Positions 15,046-23,481 are shown, numbered from the stretch's first letter. The stretch: DNA of 24,161 nt from Anaerolineaceae bacterium UBA4890 (GCA_002399085.1 DHCY01000043.1:1-24161), one strand, 5' to 3'. The notes: generated from the sequence alone by a model not told the origin. Program-made: numbers and translations.

Positions 15046-16371
15046 CTATTCTGACCAATTTTCCAGGATGTTCTTTACATCCATCAGGAAATTATCTCCG
15101 CTTTCGCCGTCGACGGCGCGGTGGTCGAATACGTAGGAGAGATAGACCATCGGACGGATGGCGATGGAGTCGTTGCCGTTCTCATCGGTAATCACGATGG
15201 CACGTTTTTGCATGGCTCCGGTCCCTAAGATTCCGAGCTGGGGCTGGTTGATAATCGGCATCGCGAAGAGCGAGCCGGCAGTGCCGTGGTTGGTTAGCGT
15301 GAAGGTTCCGCCGCGCACCTCATCGGGCTTTAACTTCTTGTTGCGAGCCCGATCAGCCAGGTCGTTGATCTGTGTGGCGATACCCTTGAGAGACAGGTTT
15401 TGCGCCTGTTTGATTACTGGCACGATCAACCCGCCTTCACCCAGTGCCACAGCCATGCCGATGTTGACATCTGTATAGGCGAAAATCCCTTCGTCGGTCC
15501 AGGTGGCGTTGACGATTTTGTGGTTGCCGAGGGCTTTGGCAAGAGCGGCAACAAAATAGGCTGTCAGCGTGAGGTTGACGCCATCCTGGGCGTATTTTGG
15601 CTTATTTGCCCGACGATGTGCAAGTACACGGCTCATGTCGACTTCCATCACCGTCAATACTCTGGGGGAGGTCAGCACAGAATCGACCATGTGAGCAGCA
15701 ATTTGTCTGCGTGTAGAGGTGTGAGGGATGAGTTGCCCGGGCACGTCACTGGGAACGACCGCAGATTTGACCGTGGGTTCAGGTTTCGATTTGATTTCGA
15801 CCTTAGGTTCGGCTGTCTTTTTTGGTTCTTCCTTGCGACTGGCGAGATAGTTCTCGACATCCTGCCTGGTGATGCGACCGCCTGAGCCGGTACCCGTGAT
15901 AAGGTTGGGGTCAAGCTGATGTTCGTCAAGCATTTTCCGTACCAGGGGCGAGAGAAATGCTGCCTTTTCACCAATTTTCCCAGATTTTTCTGTTTCAAGA
16001 GGCGCTTTTTCGATTTCCTCCTGACCGGCAGCAGGTTCAATAGCCTCTTCGGAAGGCACGGGGGAACCTTCAGTAGCTACTGCCGGTTGGTCTTCAAGCG
16101 GCGCAGAAGATTTTAGCTCATCCAGCGACTCATTCGCGTCTCCAACCACGCCCATACTTTCGCCGACCTTGACAACTTCACCAGCCGGCACGTCAATGCG
16201 CAGAAGAGTGCCAGCCACCGGGCTGGGGAACTCAGTGATCACCTTGTCGGTCTCAATCTCAAGGATCGATTCCATCTCTTCCACTGTGTCACCAACCTCT
16301 TTGAGCCAATTGGTTACAGTGAGTTCTTCCACGCCTTCTCCGGTTCGGGGCGCAATTAATTTAGTTGCCAT
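15046..16371 (-). CDS. Dihydrolipoamide acyltransferase (E2) of a 2-oxoacid dehydrogenase complex
   Basis: A 441-residue E2 core subunit, which transfers the acyl group from the E1-bound intermediate via lipoamide to CoA. Residues 1-77 are a lipoyl domain with the lipoylated lysine K43 in EIETDKV. A Pro/Glu/Ala-rich linker follows, then a peripheral-subunit-binding domain around residues 135-170 (SPLVRKMLDEH...GSGGRITRQDVENYL). After another charged linker comes the catalytic domain, ending with the active-site DHRAVDG (H417, D421). The frame continues upstream to 16554, but the ATG at 16371 with GGAGG close upstream and the family-typical MATKLIAP is the right start. It overlaps the E1 stop by 11 nt. 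Branched-chain or pyruvate specificity is not decided by the sequence; no E3 gene follows. Confidence 0.93.
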   Translation of the reverse strand: MATKLIAPRTGEGVEELTVTNWLKEVGDTVEEMESILEIETDKVITEFPSPVAGTLLRIDVPAGEVVKVGESMGVVGDANESLDELKSSAPLEDQPAVATEGSPVPSEEAIEPAAGQEEIEKAPLETEKSGKIGEKAAFLSPLVRKMLDEHQLDPNLITGTGSGGRITRQDVENYLASRKEEPKKTAEPKVEIKSKPEPTVKSAVVPSDVPGQLIPHTSTRRQIAAHMVDSVLTSPRVLTVMEVDMSRVLAHRRANKPKYAQDGVNLTLTAYFVAALAKALGNHKIVNATWTDEGIFAYTDVNIGMAVALGEGGLIVPVIKQAQNLSLKGIATQINDLADRARNKKLKPDEVRGGTFTLTNHGTAGSLFAMPIINQPQLGILGTGAMQKRAIVITDENGNDSIAIRPMVYLSYVFDHRAVDGESGDNFLMDVKNILENWSE

Positions 16372-18799
16372 TTTTTCCTCCAGATGAGACCAAGGGGAAG
16401 CGTTGGGGATTGCTCTCGTGCATGATCTCATAAACTTTATCAAAAATTGATTCCGCGTTGGGTTTGCTGTAATAGTCACCATCGGTGCCATAGGCTGGTC
16501 TATGAGCGGCAGCCGAAAGGGTTTGGGGCGGTGAATCGAGCAATTGCCAGGCATCCTGACCGTTCAAAACCTGGTCAAGCATGTAAGCGCTGGCACCGCC
16601 AGGCACATCTTCATCCACAAAGAGCACGCGAGAGGTCTTTGTGATCGACTCTTTGATCATGCCGTAGCGGTCAAAAGGCAGGAGCGACTGCACATCGATC
16701 AGTTCCACGTCAATACCGACCTTTGCCAGCATCTCCACCGCGTTTTCAGCAATGCGGACCGTGGCGCCATAGGTGACCAGGGAGAGATCGGTGCCTTCTC
16801 TCATAATCTCAGGCACTCCTAATGGCAGTTTGAACTCAGCGATATTATCGGGCATGCGTTCTTTGAAGCGGTAACCGTTGAGTACTTCGATAATCAGGGC
16901 TGGGTCATCACCTTCAATCAAGGTGTTGTAAAAACCGGCTGCCTGGGTAAGGTTGCGGGGAACCAACACGTGCATACCACGCACCAGGTTGAGCACGCCT
17001 GCCATGGGTGATCCGGAATGGAAGATCCCTTCCAAGCGGTGACCGCGGGTGCGGACAATCAGGGGAGCCTGCTGCCTGCCGGCTGTACGCCAGCGCAGGT
17101 TGGAGAGGTCATCCGCCATAATTTGCAGGGCGTAGAGCAGATAATCGAGATATTGAATCTCGGCGATGGGGCGCAGACCCCGCAGCGCCAGACCAATGCC
17201 CTGACCAAGGATGGTTGCCTCGCGGATGCCTGTATCGGTCACTCGCAAGGAGCCATACTTATCCTGCAAACCGCGGAAACCCTGGTTGACATCACCGAGA
17301 TTGCCAACATCTTCGCCGAAGGCGATCATGCGCGGCTCACGGGCGAGCATTTCATCAAAGGCTTTATTGATGACCTCAAAACCCATCACCATGGGGGAGT
17401 TTTCGCTATACTTAGCAGGGACGCCTTCTTCGAGCAGAGGCGAATGTTTTGAATCAGAATAGAGGAATTTGTTGTAATACTCCAGTTTCTTTTTTTCCAG
17501 GTCTTTATTCCAGTTGAACAATTTCTGATAATGTTCATCGTTAATATCATTCGTGGAAATCAACACTTTGTGCACAGCTTCGGCGATGTCCTTATTGAGA
17601 GGATCAGGGATGCTCATCAGCTTTTGTTCAATTTCTTTTATTTCAGCTGCGTGAGTAGTTTTGTTTTGAGCCAATTGCTTGATCAGATCGCTTGCTTGTT
17701 GACGGGTTTCCTTGATCGGGTTCTGGAAGGCTTCCCAGGCGGTTTTGCGTGCCTGTTCAACGGTCTTCTTATCTTCAGCTTCCCACTGATCGAACTGCTC
17801 ATCGGTGGCTACGCCGTGCTTCACGAGATATTCCCTGAATTTCCTCAGGCTGTCATATTCAACTTCCCATTCAAGGCGCTCTTTGGATTTGTAGCGTTCA
17901 TGGGAACCAGACGTTGAGTGCCCCAGGGGTTGGGTGACATCGCAGACATGAATGATCGAAGGAATATGGTAATCCCTGGCGGTTTTCTCTGCCCTGGCAT
18001 AGGCATCCCACATTGCAGGAAAGTTCCAGGCTTCGACAGTGTAAATATCGTAGCCCCGGTCACATTCATCTGCCGGACACTTGATGCGCTGGAAGCCCGA
18101 GAGGATGGCAGAGATGTTTTCTTTCACCATCTGAAATTCGTTGGGCACGGAAATGCCATACCCGTCGTCGTAGATGCTGATAATTGCAGGAGCTTTGAGT
18201 ACGCCGATGGCGTTGACAGCTTCCCAAAAGGGACCTTCGGCAGTTGAGGCGTTGCCGATCGAGACCCAGGCGACTTCATTGCCATTGTTGCTGAATTTGT
18301 CAAATTGTTTCAGCTCTTCGATCTCGCGATAGAGCACGGATGCATAGGCTAATCCGACTGAGCGCGGCATCTGACTTGCGGTGGGAGCAGCATCGGCGGA
18401 AGAATTGTGGCGATCGCTCTGGCTGAGCCACTCACCGTTCTGGTCTATAAGCTGCGAGGCAAAGTGCCCGTTCATGTTGCGACCCCCGGAGTGAGGGTCG
18501 AAATTAGGGTCTGCATGCGCATAGAGTTGGGCGAAAAACTGCTCCAGGGTGAGCAAATCGAGCGCCATCATCCAGGTTTGGTCGCGGTAGTACCCGGAGC
18601 GCCAGTCTCCTTTGCGGAAGTGGTGCGCGATATTGAGCTGGATCAGCTCTTTGCCGTCTCCGAAGATGCCGAACTTGGCTTTACCGGTCAGCACTTCACG
18701 GCGACCAATAATGGAAGCCTGGCGAGAGCGATAGCCAAGTCGGTAATCGTTAATCAGTTGTTCGTTGGTTAAAGGCAGTTCAGGTATGTTATCTGACAT
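16361..18799 (-). CDS. 2-oxoacid dehydrogenase E1, alpha-beta fusion
   Basis: An 812-residue thiamine-diphosphate enzyme joining E1 alpha (about 1-395) and E1 beta (about 465-800) in one chain; it decarboxylates a 2-oxoacid and loads the E2 lipoyl group. The alpha part shows the family opening YRLGYRSRQ and the TPP region SIGNASTAEGPFWEAVNAIG near residue 181, ending IYDDGYGISV. The usual GDG...N motif is therefore GNA...D, as I recall also being seen in the fused subfamily. The beta part shows AFGEDVG, TDTGIREATILGQGIG, DDLSNLRWRT and RGHRLEGIFHSGSP. A charged linker joins the halves. The start ATG is at 18799 with GGAG upstream. A good promoter precedes it and the E2 gene overlaps its end, so E1-E2 form an operon. 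Branched-chain 2-oxoacids are likely, but pyruvate is possible. Confidence 0.92.
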   Translation of the reverse strand: MSDNIPELPLTNEQLINDYRLGYRSRQASIIGRREVLTGKAKFGIFGDGKELIQLNIAHHFRKGDWRSGYYRDQTWMMALDLLTLEQFFAQLYAHADPNFDPHSGGRNMNGHFASQLIDQNGEWLSQSDRHNSSADAAPTASQMPRSVGLAYASVLYREIEELKQFDKFSNNGNEVAWVSIGNASTAEGPFWEAVNAIGVLKAPAIISIYDDGYGISVPNEFQMVKENISAILSGFQRIKCPADECDRGYDIYTVEAWNFPAMWDAYARAEKTARDYHIPSIIHVCDVTQPLGHSTSGSHERYKSKERLEWEVEYDSLRKFREYLVKHGVATDEQFDQWEAEDKKTVEQARKTAWEAFQNPIKETRQQASDLIKQLAQNKTTHAAEIKEIEQKLMSIPDPLNKDIAEAVHKVLISTNDINDEHYQKLFNWNKDLEKKKLEYYNKFLYSDSKHSPLLEEGVPAKYSENSPMVMGFEVINKAFDEMLAREPRMIAFGEDVGNLGDVNQGFRGLQDKYGSLRVTDTGIREATILGQGIGLALRGLRPIAEIQYLDYLLYALQIMADDLSNLRWRTAGRQQAPLIVRTRGHRLEGIFHSGSPMAGVLNLVRGMHVLVPRNLTQAAGFYNTLIEGDDPALIIEVLNGYRFKERMPDNIAEFKLPLGVPEIMREGTDLSLVTYGATVRIAENAVEMLAKVGIDVELIDVQSLLPFDRYGMIKESITKTSRVLFVDEDVPGGASAYMLDQVLNGQDAWQLLDSPPQTLSAAAHRPAYGTDGDYYSKPNAESIFDKVYEIMHESNPQRFPLVSSGGKNGN

Positions 18800-18834
18800 A
18801 ATGCTCCACTCTACTAATGTTGTTTGTTGTTAAG

Positions 18835-18863
18835 ATTATAGAGAAGCGTCGAGGAGAATTCAA
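18835..18863 (-). promoter_or_regulatory. Promoter of the E1-E2 operon
   Basis: On the minus strand TTGAAT (18858-18863) and a perfect TATAAT (18835-18840) are spaced by exactly 17 nt. Transcription should start near 18828, leaving a leader of about 29 nt with GGAG before the ATG at 18799. Confidence 0.75.
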
Positions 18864-18906
18864 AGGTATGTATAGAGGTGGTACAGGGTTTTATGGATTG
18901 TTAATA

Positions 18907-18990
18907 ACAGGGATCAGGGAGCTGGGAGCTGGGAGCAGGGAGCAGGGAACAGGGAATAGGGAATAGGGAATAGGGAATAGGAAATAGGAA
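18907..18990. repeat. Heptanucleotide repeat tract (CAGGGAA/TAGGGAA)
   Basis: About twelve 7-bp units in a row drift from CAGGGAT and CTGGGAG through CAGGGAG and CAGGGAA to several TAGGGAA, then decay to TAGGAAA. It is the same family as at 7773-7891, here behind the E1-E2 promoter in the gap between two minus-strand operons, and runs directly into a dispersed AAGATCCTTCGC repeat. Confidence 0.9.
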
Positions 18991-19062
18991 AAGATCCTTC
19001 GCTTCTCTCAGGATGACAGGCCAAACTGGGAGCTTGAAGCAGGGGGTTGGCTTCAGGATGAC
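18991..19062. repeat. Dispersed intergenic repeat (AAGATCCTTCGC...CAGGATGACA), partial copies
   Basis: AAGATCCTTCGC followed by CTCAGGATGACA (18991-19018) repeats the right half of the element at 83-158. A second short piece, CTTCAGGATGACG, lies near 19050-19062, just past the permease stop. No intrinsic terminator with a T-run is seen for the ABC operon here. Confidence 0.6.
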
Positions 19063-19068
19063 GAAAAT

Positions 19069-19896
19069 TTAGCCCTTAATCGCGCCGCCGAGCATGCCGC
19101 GGATGAAGAAACGCTGGAAAATGACATAGATCAAAACGGTGGGCAGGGCAACGATGATCGCGCCGGCTGCCATTAGTGACAGGTTGGAGGTGTATTTTCC
19201 CTGGAAAAATGCCAAACCAACCGGCAGGGTGCGCATTGCTTCAGTTTGCACCATGACCAGAGCCAGCAAAAATTCGTTCCAGGTCCACATGAAGATCAGG
19301 ACAATCAGCGTAGTCGTGGCAGGTTGGGCGAGAGGCCAGAGTATCAGCCAGAGCGTTTGCCAACGATTGCAGCCATCGATCGTGGCAGCATCCACCAATT
19401 CGCGGGGGGCGTTTTCGAAGAAAGTGGACATCCAGAGCGTGCCGAAGGACACGCTCAAGCCGATTTGGGGCAAAATGAGCGCCAAATATGTGTTTCGCAG
19501 ACCAAGCGCATCCATCCAGTTGTAGAGCGGGATAATCACCGCTTCGAAGGGCACCATATATCCGAGCAGCATCAGTGGAAAGAGCAGGTTCTTACCCGGC
19601 ATTGGCAGTTGACCGAAGGCGTAACCGCTCAACGTCGAGAGAAAAACGCTGCTGATGACTACGGCAGTGGTAACGATAACGCTGTTTTTGAAGAAGATAT
19701 TAAACTTTCCGACAGTCCAGGCTTGTTTGAAGTTTTCCAAGGTCAAGGTTTCGGGCAAGGTGAAGGGCGAGGAAGCGATTTGGGTATCCGTTTTGAAGGC
19801 GCTCATGAGCATGCCCCAGATTGGAAGCAAAACGATAAGCATGAAGACGATCAACACCAGGTAGCGTGGGAGGAGGCGCTTCCAGCGAATGCTCAT
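19069..19896 (-). CDS. Sugar ABC transporter permease (MalG/LacG-like)
   Basis: A 275-residue inner-membrane permease of the carbohydrate-uptake-1 family with six predicted transmembrane segments. The cytoplasmic EAA loop, contacted by the ATPase, reads PRELVDAATIDGCNRWQTLW near residues 175-195. The C-terminus ends FFIRGMLGGAIKG, typical of MalG-like subunits. AAGGAG lies 7 nt before the ATG at 19896, inside the upstream permease gene, and the ATG overlaps that gene's TGA by 4 nt. It is the last gene of a binding protein-permease-permease operon without an ATPase gene, so the transporter probably shares an MsmK/UgpC-like ATPase encoded elsewhere. The sugar is unknown. Confidence 0.92.
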   Translation of the reverse strand: MSIRWKRLLPRYLVLIVFMLIVLLPIWGMLMSAFKTDTQIASSPFTLPETLTLENFKQAWTVGKFNIFFKNSVIVTTAVVISSVFLSTLSGYAFGQLPMPGKNLLFPLMLLGYMVPFEAVIIPLYNWMDALGLRNTYLALILPQIGLSVSFGTLWMSTFFENAPRELVDAATIDGCNRWQTLWLILWPLAQPATTTLIVLIFMWTWNEFLLALVMVQTEAMRTLPVGLAFFQGKYTSNLSLMAAGAIIVALPTVLIYVIFQRFFIRGMLGGAIKG

Positions 19897-20795
19897 GCGG
19901 GCTCCTTTTCTTCAGCCATGAAACGACGAATGAGAAGAGAAAGTGCCAAAATGATGATCGTCAAAACAGTGGCAATCGCTGCTCCGTAGCCAATGCGATT
20001 GTTCAGGATAGCGGCGCGGTAGATCAAAAAACCGGTCACCAGCGTTGAATCACCTGGACCTCCGCGGGTGGTGGAATAGATCAGGTCAAAAACACGAAGG
20101 GCGGCGATCATGGTGGTGATCATTGCCACACCGATTTCTGACTTCAGACCTGGGATTGTGATGTGCCGGAATTGTTTTATTCCATTAGCGCCATCCAGGC
20201 TGGCGGCTTCGTAATATTCGGTGGGGATGCGCTGCATTCCTGCCAGGAAAAGCACCATGCAGAAACCGTATTGCACCCAGGTGCCGATTGAGCCAACTGC
20301 CGGCAGAGCATATTCAAAACTGCCCAACCAGGCTTGGCGCCAATGATCGAGACCAATGAGGGATAAAAACTGGTTGATCGGACCGCTGACCGGGTTGAAC
20401 ATCCAGCGCCAAATGACACCGACAACCACCATACTGATCACTTGCGGAAGAAAGAAAACCGTCCTAAAAAACCCAAAACCTGGAATCGGCTGCCCAGTCA
20501 GGATGGCAGCCAACATCAGCCCGATCAGGATAGGGATGATACTGTAGAAAATAATGAAGACGAGGTTATTGGAGATCGCTTTCAGGAAAAGTGGGTCAGA
20601 AAAGAGGTTGATGTAATTCTTAAAACCGATGAAAGTACGCGCTTCGGTGAAACCATTCCAATCGAAAAAGCTGGCTCTGAACGTCTCTAAAATTGGGATG
20701 AAGGTGAAACCCAGGTAGATTAACAACGCCGGCAGGAGGTAGAACAAACCCTTCCACTTGTTTTCTCCCGGATAGCTGTGCCTTCCTGTTTTCAT
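19893..20795 (-). CDS. Sugar ABC transporter permease (MalF/UgpA-like)
   Basis: A 300-residue inner-membrane permease with about six transmembrane segments. The opening WKGLFYLLPALLIYLGFTFIP is the usual first segment of MalF/UgpA-type proteins. The EAA loop is PTEYYEAASLDGANGIKQF (around 205-223), followed by ITIPGLKSEIG, and RGGPGDSTLVTGFLIY is another family mark. It pairs with the downstream MalG-like permease, whose start overlaps its stop. The start ATG at 20795 has no good Shine-Dalgarno site: the leader is occupied by a 12-bp hairpin (20806-20835) between this gene and the binding-protein gene. Lower translation than the binding protein would be expected. Confidence 0.92.
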   Translation of the reverse strand: MKTGRHSYPGENKWKGLFYLLPALLIYLGFTFIPILETFRASFFDWNGFTEARTFIGFKNYINLFSDPLFLKAISNNLVFIIFYSIIPILIGLMLAAILTGQPIPGFGFFRTVFFLPQVISMVVVGVIWRWMFNPVSGPINQFLSLIGLDHWRQAWLGSFEYALPAVGSIGTWVQYGFCMVLFLAGMQRIPTEYYEAASLDGANGIKQFRHITIPGLKSEIGVAMITTMIAALRVFDLIYSTTRGGPGDSTLVTGFLIYRAAILNNRIGYGAAIATVLTIIILALSLLIRRFMAEEKEPA

Positions 20796-20805
20796 TTTGA
20801 AAGAT

Positions 20806-20835
20806 AAGTCCGCTCACCTTCCAGTGAGCGGACTT
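20806..20835 (-). promoter_or_regulatory. Intercistronic stem-loop between binding protein and permease
   Basis: AAGTCCGCTCAC and GTGAGCGGACTT form a perfect 12-bp stem with a 6-nt loop, 12 nt past the binding-protein stop region and 10 nt before the permease ATG. A full T-run does not follow on the minus strand (TTATCTTTC). It can act as a partial terminator or as a block to 3' exonucleases, giving more binding protein than permease, as in malE-malF. Confidence 0.75.
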
Positions 20836-20847
20836 TTATCCGATGGG

Positions 20848-22176
20848 TTACTGCGATTTTTCCTGCAAATAGTTAGCATAGTCAACTTCGACCGCAGCAG
20901 TGAAATCGGCAGGGGTGGTCACACCGCCCAGCAATTTTTGCAATTCGGAGACCAGTGTGTCATAGAAGGTGGGGGTTGCCCAGTCAATATAATGACCGAC
21001 GGCGTTGTTTTTGTTAATTGTTTGCCAGGCAAGCAGCGTATCGCCGAAGATATTGTCGGTATCGACCTGGCTATCTTCCGGCAGAGACATGGCTGGAACC
21101 ATCCCAGCCTGTGCCCAAAGTTCGGCTGCACGCTGGCTGATCATCCAGTCCAGGTATTCGGCAGCCAAATCGGCATGTTCCGTGCTCTTGCGGATGGCAA
21201 AGGGCACGCCAACACCACCAATTGCCATGGTGGGTTGACCGCTAAAGCCAGGCAGGAGGAAAAAGCCAAATTCCTGGTCGGTGCCGGTCATTAGCTCGGG
21301 AGCAAACCAGGAACCAGTGATGGTCATGGCGCCTTCGCCGGCTTTGAACAGGTTATTGCTGTCATCGTAGCCGATTCCGGGGAAACCTTCACTGAAATAG
21401 CCGGCTTTCGCCCAATCGGACAAGATCTGGGCAGCACGCTGGTTTTCGGGGGTGTCAAAAGATACATTGTTCACGCCATAGGTCAGGTTGTTGATGTAAT
21501 CAAGGTTGACCAGGAGGTGCTGAATGGCGCTGAATTCATGAATCGCGTTCCAGCCATCCAGCGAACCGAATGAGATCGGCGTGATGCCGGCATCTTTGAT
21601 TTCCGCCAGCAGAGCTTCGAAGTCTTCAAATGTCGTAGGGATCGACCAGCCATGATCAGCAAAGATTCCCTTGTTATAGAAAACTCCGACAACTTCGGCA
21701 GTCGGGCTGACACCAAAGAGGCTGCCCTGACCGAAAGTTTTCCCATCTGGCGTGAAGCTGTTGCGGCTGGCAACGCTGCTGGAGAAGACATTGCCCCAGT
21801 TATAAGTGGAAACATATTCATCAAGCGGCAGTAAAAGCCCGGATTCGACCAATGCACCCATATCGCTGCGACCCTGGTTCACCTGGGCAACGTCGGGACC
21901 ATCTGTCTCGCCGAGGGCAAGCTTGACGGTCATTTGCAGATCAGCCAACACTTTGGTTTCACGTTCGATTTTGACACCGGGATGCGCGGCTTCAAACTCT
22001 GCATTGAGGGTTTCGATTACTTTGCTTTCTTCCTCCCGGTAGAATTGATCCCAAACCACAAGTGTGGTTTCACCGGGAGCTTGTTCGACAGGGGTTTGCG
22101 TCGTTTGGGTAAGACAGGCGCTCGTTAACAGTAAAAACGTGAGCACCAGAATGAGGGTTAAGCGAAATTTCTTCAT
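20848..22176 (-). CDS. Sugar ABC transporter solute-binding lipoprotein (family 1)
   Basis: A 442-residue family 1 extracellular solute-binding protein that would capture a sugar or oligosaccharide outside the membrane. A signal peptide runs from MKKFRLTLILVL to a lipobox-like LLTSAC with the cysteine at residue 21. The mature part shows family marks such as TTLVVWDQFYREEE, LNAEFEAAHPGVKIERETK, GEGAMTITGSWFAPEL and EYLDWMISQRAAELWAQAGMVPA. The frame reaches up to GTG at 22200, but two adjacent ATGs (22179 and 22176) follow AAAGGAG; the second has better spacing (5 nt) and gives a standard signal peptide. It is the first gene of the importer operon, with a TATAAT promoter and a candidate operator upstream. 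Confidence 0.92.
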   Translation of the reverse strand: MKKFRLTLILVLTFLLLTSACLTQTTQTPVEQAPGETTLVVWDQFYREEESKVIETLNAEFEAAHPGVKIERETKVLADLQMTVKLALGETDGPDVAQVNQGRSDMGALVESGLLLPLDEYVSTYNWGNVFSSSVASRNSFTPDGKTFGQGSLFGVSPTAEVVGVFYNKGIFADHGWSIPTTFEDFEALLAEIKDAGITPISFGSLDGWNAIHEFSAIQHLLVNLDYINNLTYGVNNVSFDTPENQRAAQILSDWAKAGYFSEGFPGIGYDDSNNLFKAGEGAMTITGSWFAPELMTGTDQEFGFFLLPGFSGQPTMAIGGVGVPFAIRKSTEHADLAAEYLDWMISQRAAELWAQAGMVPAMSLPEDSQVDTDNIFGDTLLAWQTINKNNAVGHYIDWATPTFYDTLVSELQKLLGGVTTPADFTAAVEVDYANYLQEKSQ

Positions 22177-22217
22177 CATCTCTCCTTTGAAGATTGTCAC
22201 CTGATATATTAATTCAC

Positions 22218-22256
22218 ATTATAACCGAGCACTCTACGAGGTAAACGGCTGTTTAC
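22218..22256 (-). promoter_or_regulatory. ABC operon promoter with LacI-type operator candidate
   Basis: On the minus strand a perfect TATAAT (22218-22223) stands 16 nt from TTTACC (22240-22245). The perfect inverted repeat GTAAAC-GGCT-GTTTAC (22241-22256) overlaps the -35. Its half-sites match the GTAAAC/GTTTAC halves common to LacI-family sugar repressors, although those usually abut directly. A repressor here would block polymerase until the sugar is present. Confidence 0.55.
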
Positions 22257-22309
22257 AATCTCAATATCTTTGATTTTAAGTACTGCGGCTTGTTAGAATT
22301 CCGCTCGTA

Positions 22310-22339
22310 TTCACGAACTCGTGGAGGCGATGGTATACT
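22310..22339 (+). promoter_or_regulatory. Promoter of the GDP-mannose dehydratase gene
   Basis: TTCACG (22310-22315) and TATACT (22334-22339) are 18 nt apart, with TGG before the -10 giving an extended -10 element. The ATG is at 22370. Confidence 0.55.
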
Positions 22340-22369
22340 ATCGGTTTAGAAATAAGCTTGAGGTGATTG

Positions 22370-23440
22370 ATGAAAAAAGCAATAATTACGGGAATTACCG
22401 GACAAGACGGCTCTTACCTGGCAGAATATCTGCTCAGCATGGGCTACGAGGTGCATGGGATCATCCGACGTGCCAGTACGTTTAATACGAAGCGGATCGA
22501 CCATCTCTATCATGATCCTCATGTAGTCAATGGTTCATCCCGACTCTTTTTGCATTATGGTGACATGGGCGCAACCGGCGTTCTGACCGATGTGATCTAT
22601 GATACGAAACCGGATGAAATTTATCATTTGGCTGCCCAAAGCCATGTGCGCGTCTCGTTTGATATGCCTGAATATACCGGCGATGTGACCGGTTTGGGAA
22701 CAACGCGCATGCTTGAGGCAGTGCGACGGTTGGGCAAAACCACCCGTTTCTACCAGGCATCGACCAGCGAACTATTTGGTTCTGCCAAACCGCCACAGAA
22801 TGAGGCGACACCTTTCCATCCGCAAAGCCCGTATGCTGTGGCGAAGTTATACGCGTATTGGATGGTGGAGAACTATCGCGATGGCTATGGTATGTATACG
22901 GTCAACGGAATCCTGTTCAATCATGAGAGCCCTCGCCGCGGTGAGACCTTCGTAACACGCAAGATTACCCGCGCAGTGGCTGCGATTTTGGCAAAGAAAC
23001 AGGATAAGCTTTTCCTGGGCAACCTGGATTCAAAGCGTGACTGGGGCTACGCGCCAGAGTATGTGGAAGCCATGCATAAGCTGTTGCAGCAGGATACGCC
23101 TACCAATTATGTGTTTGGCACCGGTGAATCGCATTCCGTGCGTGACTTCCTGGACGAAGCTTTTGGTTATGTGGACCTGGACTGGAAGAAATATGTAGAA
23201 ATTGACCCGCGCTACTTCCGCCCGACTGAGGTGGATTATTTACTGGCGGATCCGAGCAAGGCGAACGAGAAATTGGGCTGGAAACCGAAAGTGAAGTTCC
23301 ATGAGCTGGTTAGGATCATGGTGGATGCGGACCTGGAGCTGATGGACTTGAATTGCCCGGGTGAGGGTCGTAAGATTTGTCATGAGAAGTTTGACGGCTG
23401 GCACCGCTGGGATGACCAGGTCATCACGATGGACAAGTAA
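22370..23440 (+). CDS. gmd: GDP-mannose 4,6-dehydratase
   Basis: A 356-residue short-chain dehydrogenase/reductase that turns GDP-D-mannose into GDP-4-dehydro-6-deoxy-D-mannose, the entry to GDP-fucose, GDP-rhamnose and related sugars for polysaccharides. It shows the NADP-binding GITGQDGSYLAEYL near residues 6-19, RRAST(F)N for the NADP phosphate, AAQSHVRVSF, the catalytic STSELFG region, and the YxxxK pair in SPYAVAKLYAYW. NHESPRRGETFVTRKITRA and RDWGYAPEYVEAM are classic Gmd signatures. Full length. ATG at 22370 is chosen over the TTG at 22367, with GAGGTG about 6 nt upstream. It has its own promoter and terminator and looks monocistronic; no reductase or epimerase gene follows in the window. 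Confidence 0.97.
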   Translation: MKKAIITGITGQDGSYLAEYLLSMGYEVHGIIRRASTFNTKRIDHLYHDPHVVNGSSRLFLHYGDMGATGVLTDVIYDTKPDEIYHLAAQSHVRVSFDMPEYTGDVTGLGTTRMLEAVRRLGKTTRFYQASTSELFGSAKPPQNEATPFHPQSPYAVAKLYAYWMVENYRDGYGMYTVNGILFNHESPRRGETFVTRKITRAVAAILAKKQDKLFLGNLDSKRDWGYAPEYVEAMHKLLQQDTPTNYVFGTGESHSVRDFLDEAFGYVDLDWKKYVEIDPRYFRPTEVDYLLADPSKANEKLGWKPKVKFHELVRIMVDADLELMDLNCPGEGRKICHEKFDGWHRWDDQVITMDK

Positions 23441-23453
23441 AATCGCAAATCAC

Positions 23454-23481
23454 AAGCCCCTTGTAGGAGGGGCTTTTTTTT
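23454..23481 (+). terminator. Rho-independent terminator of gmd
   Basis: AAGCCCCT (23454-23461) pairs with AGGGGCTT (23468-23475) around a 6-nt loop and is followed by an eight-T run, 13 nt after the gmd stop. Confidence 0.93.

Noticed and set aside
14952..15191. 79-residue plus-strand protein over the terminator
   Set aside because: It runs through a 15-bp terminator stem and then antisense to the E2 gene, with Arg-rich text and no ribosome site.
16372..16554. 61-residue N-terminal extension of E2
   Set aside because: It lies inside the E1 gene in another frame, and the lipoyl domain begins properly at the ATG at 16371 behind GGAGG.
19897..22176. Riboswitch in the ABC operon gaps
   Set aside because: The gaps hold only a simple 12-bp hairpin and an operator-like repeat; no multi-stem conserved core is seen.
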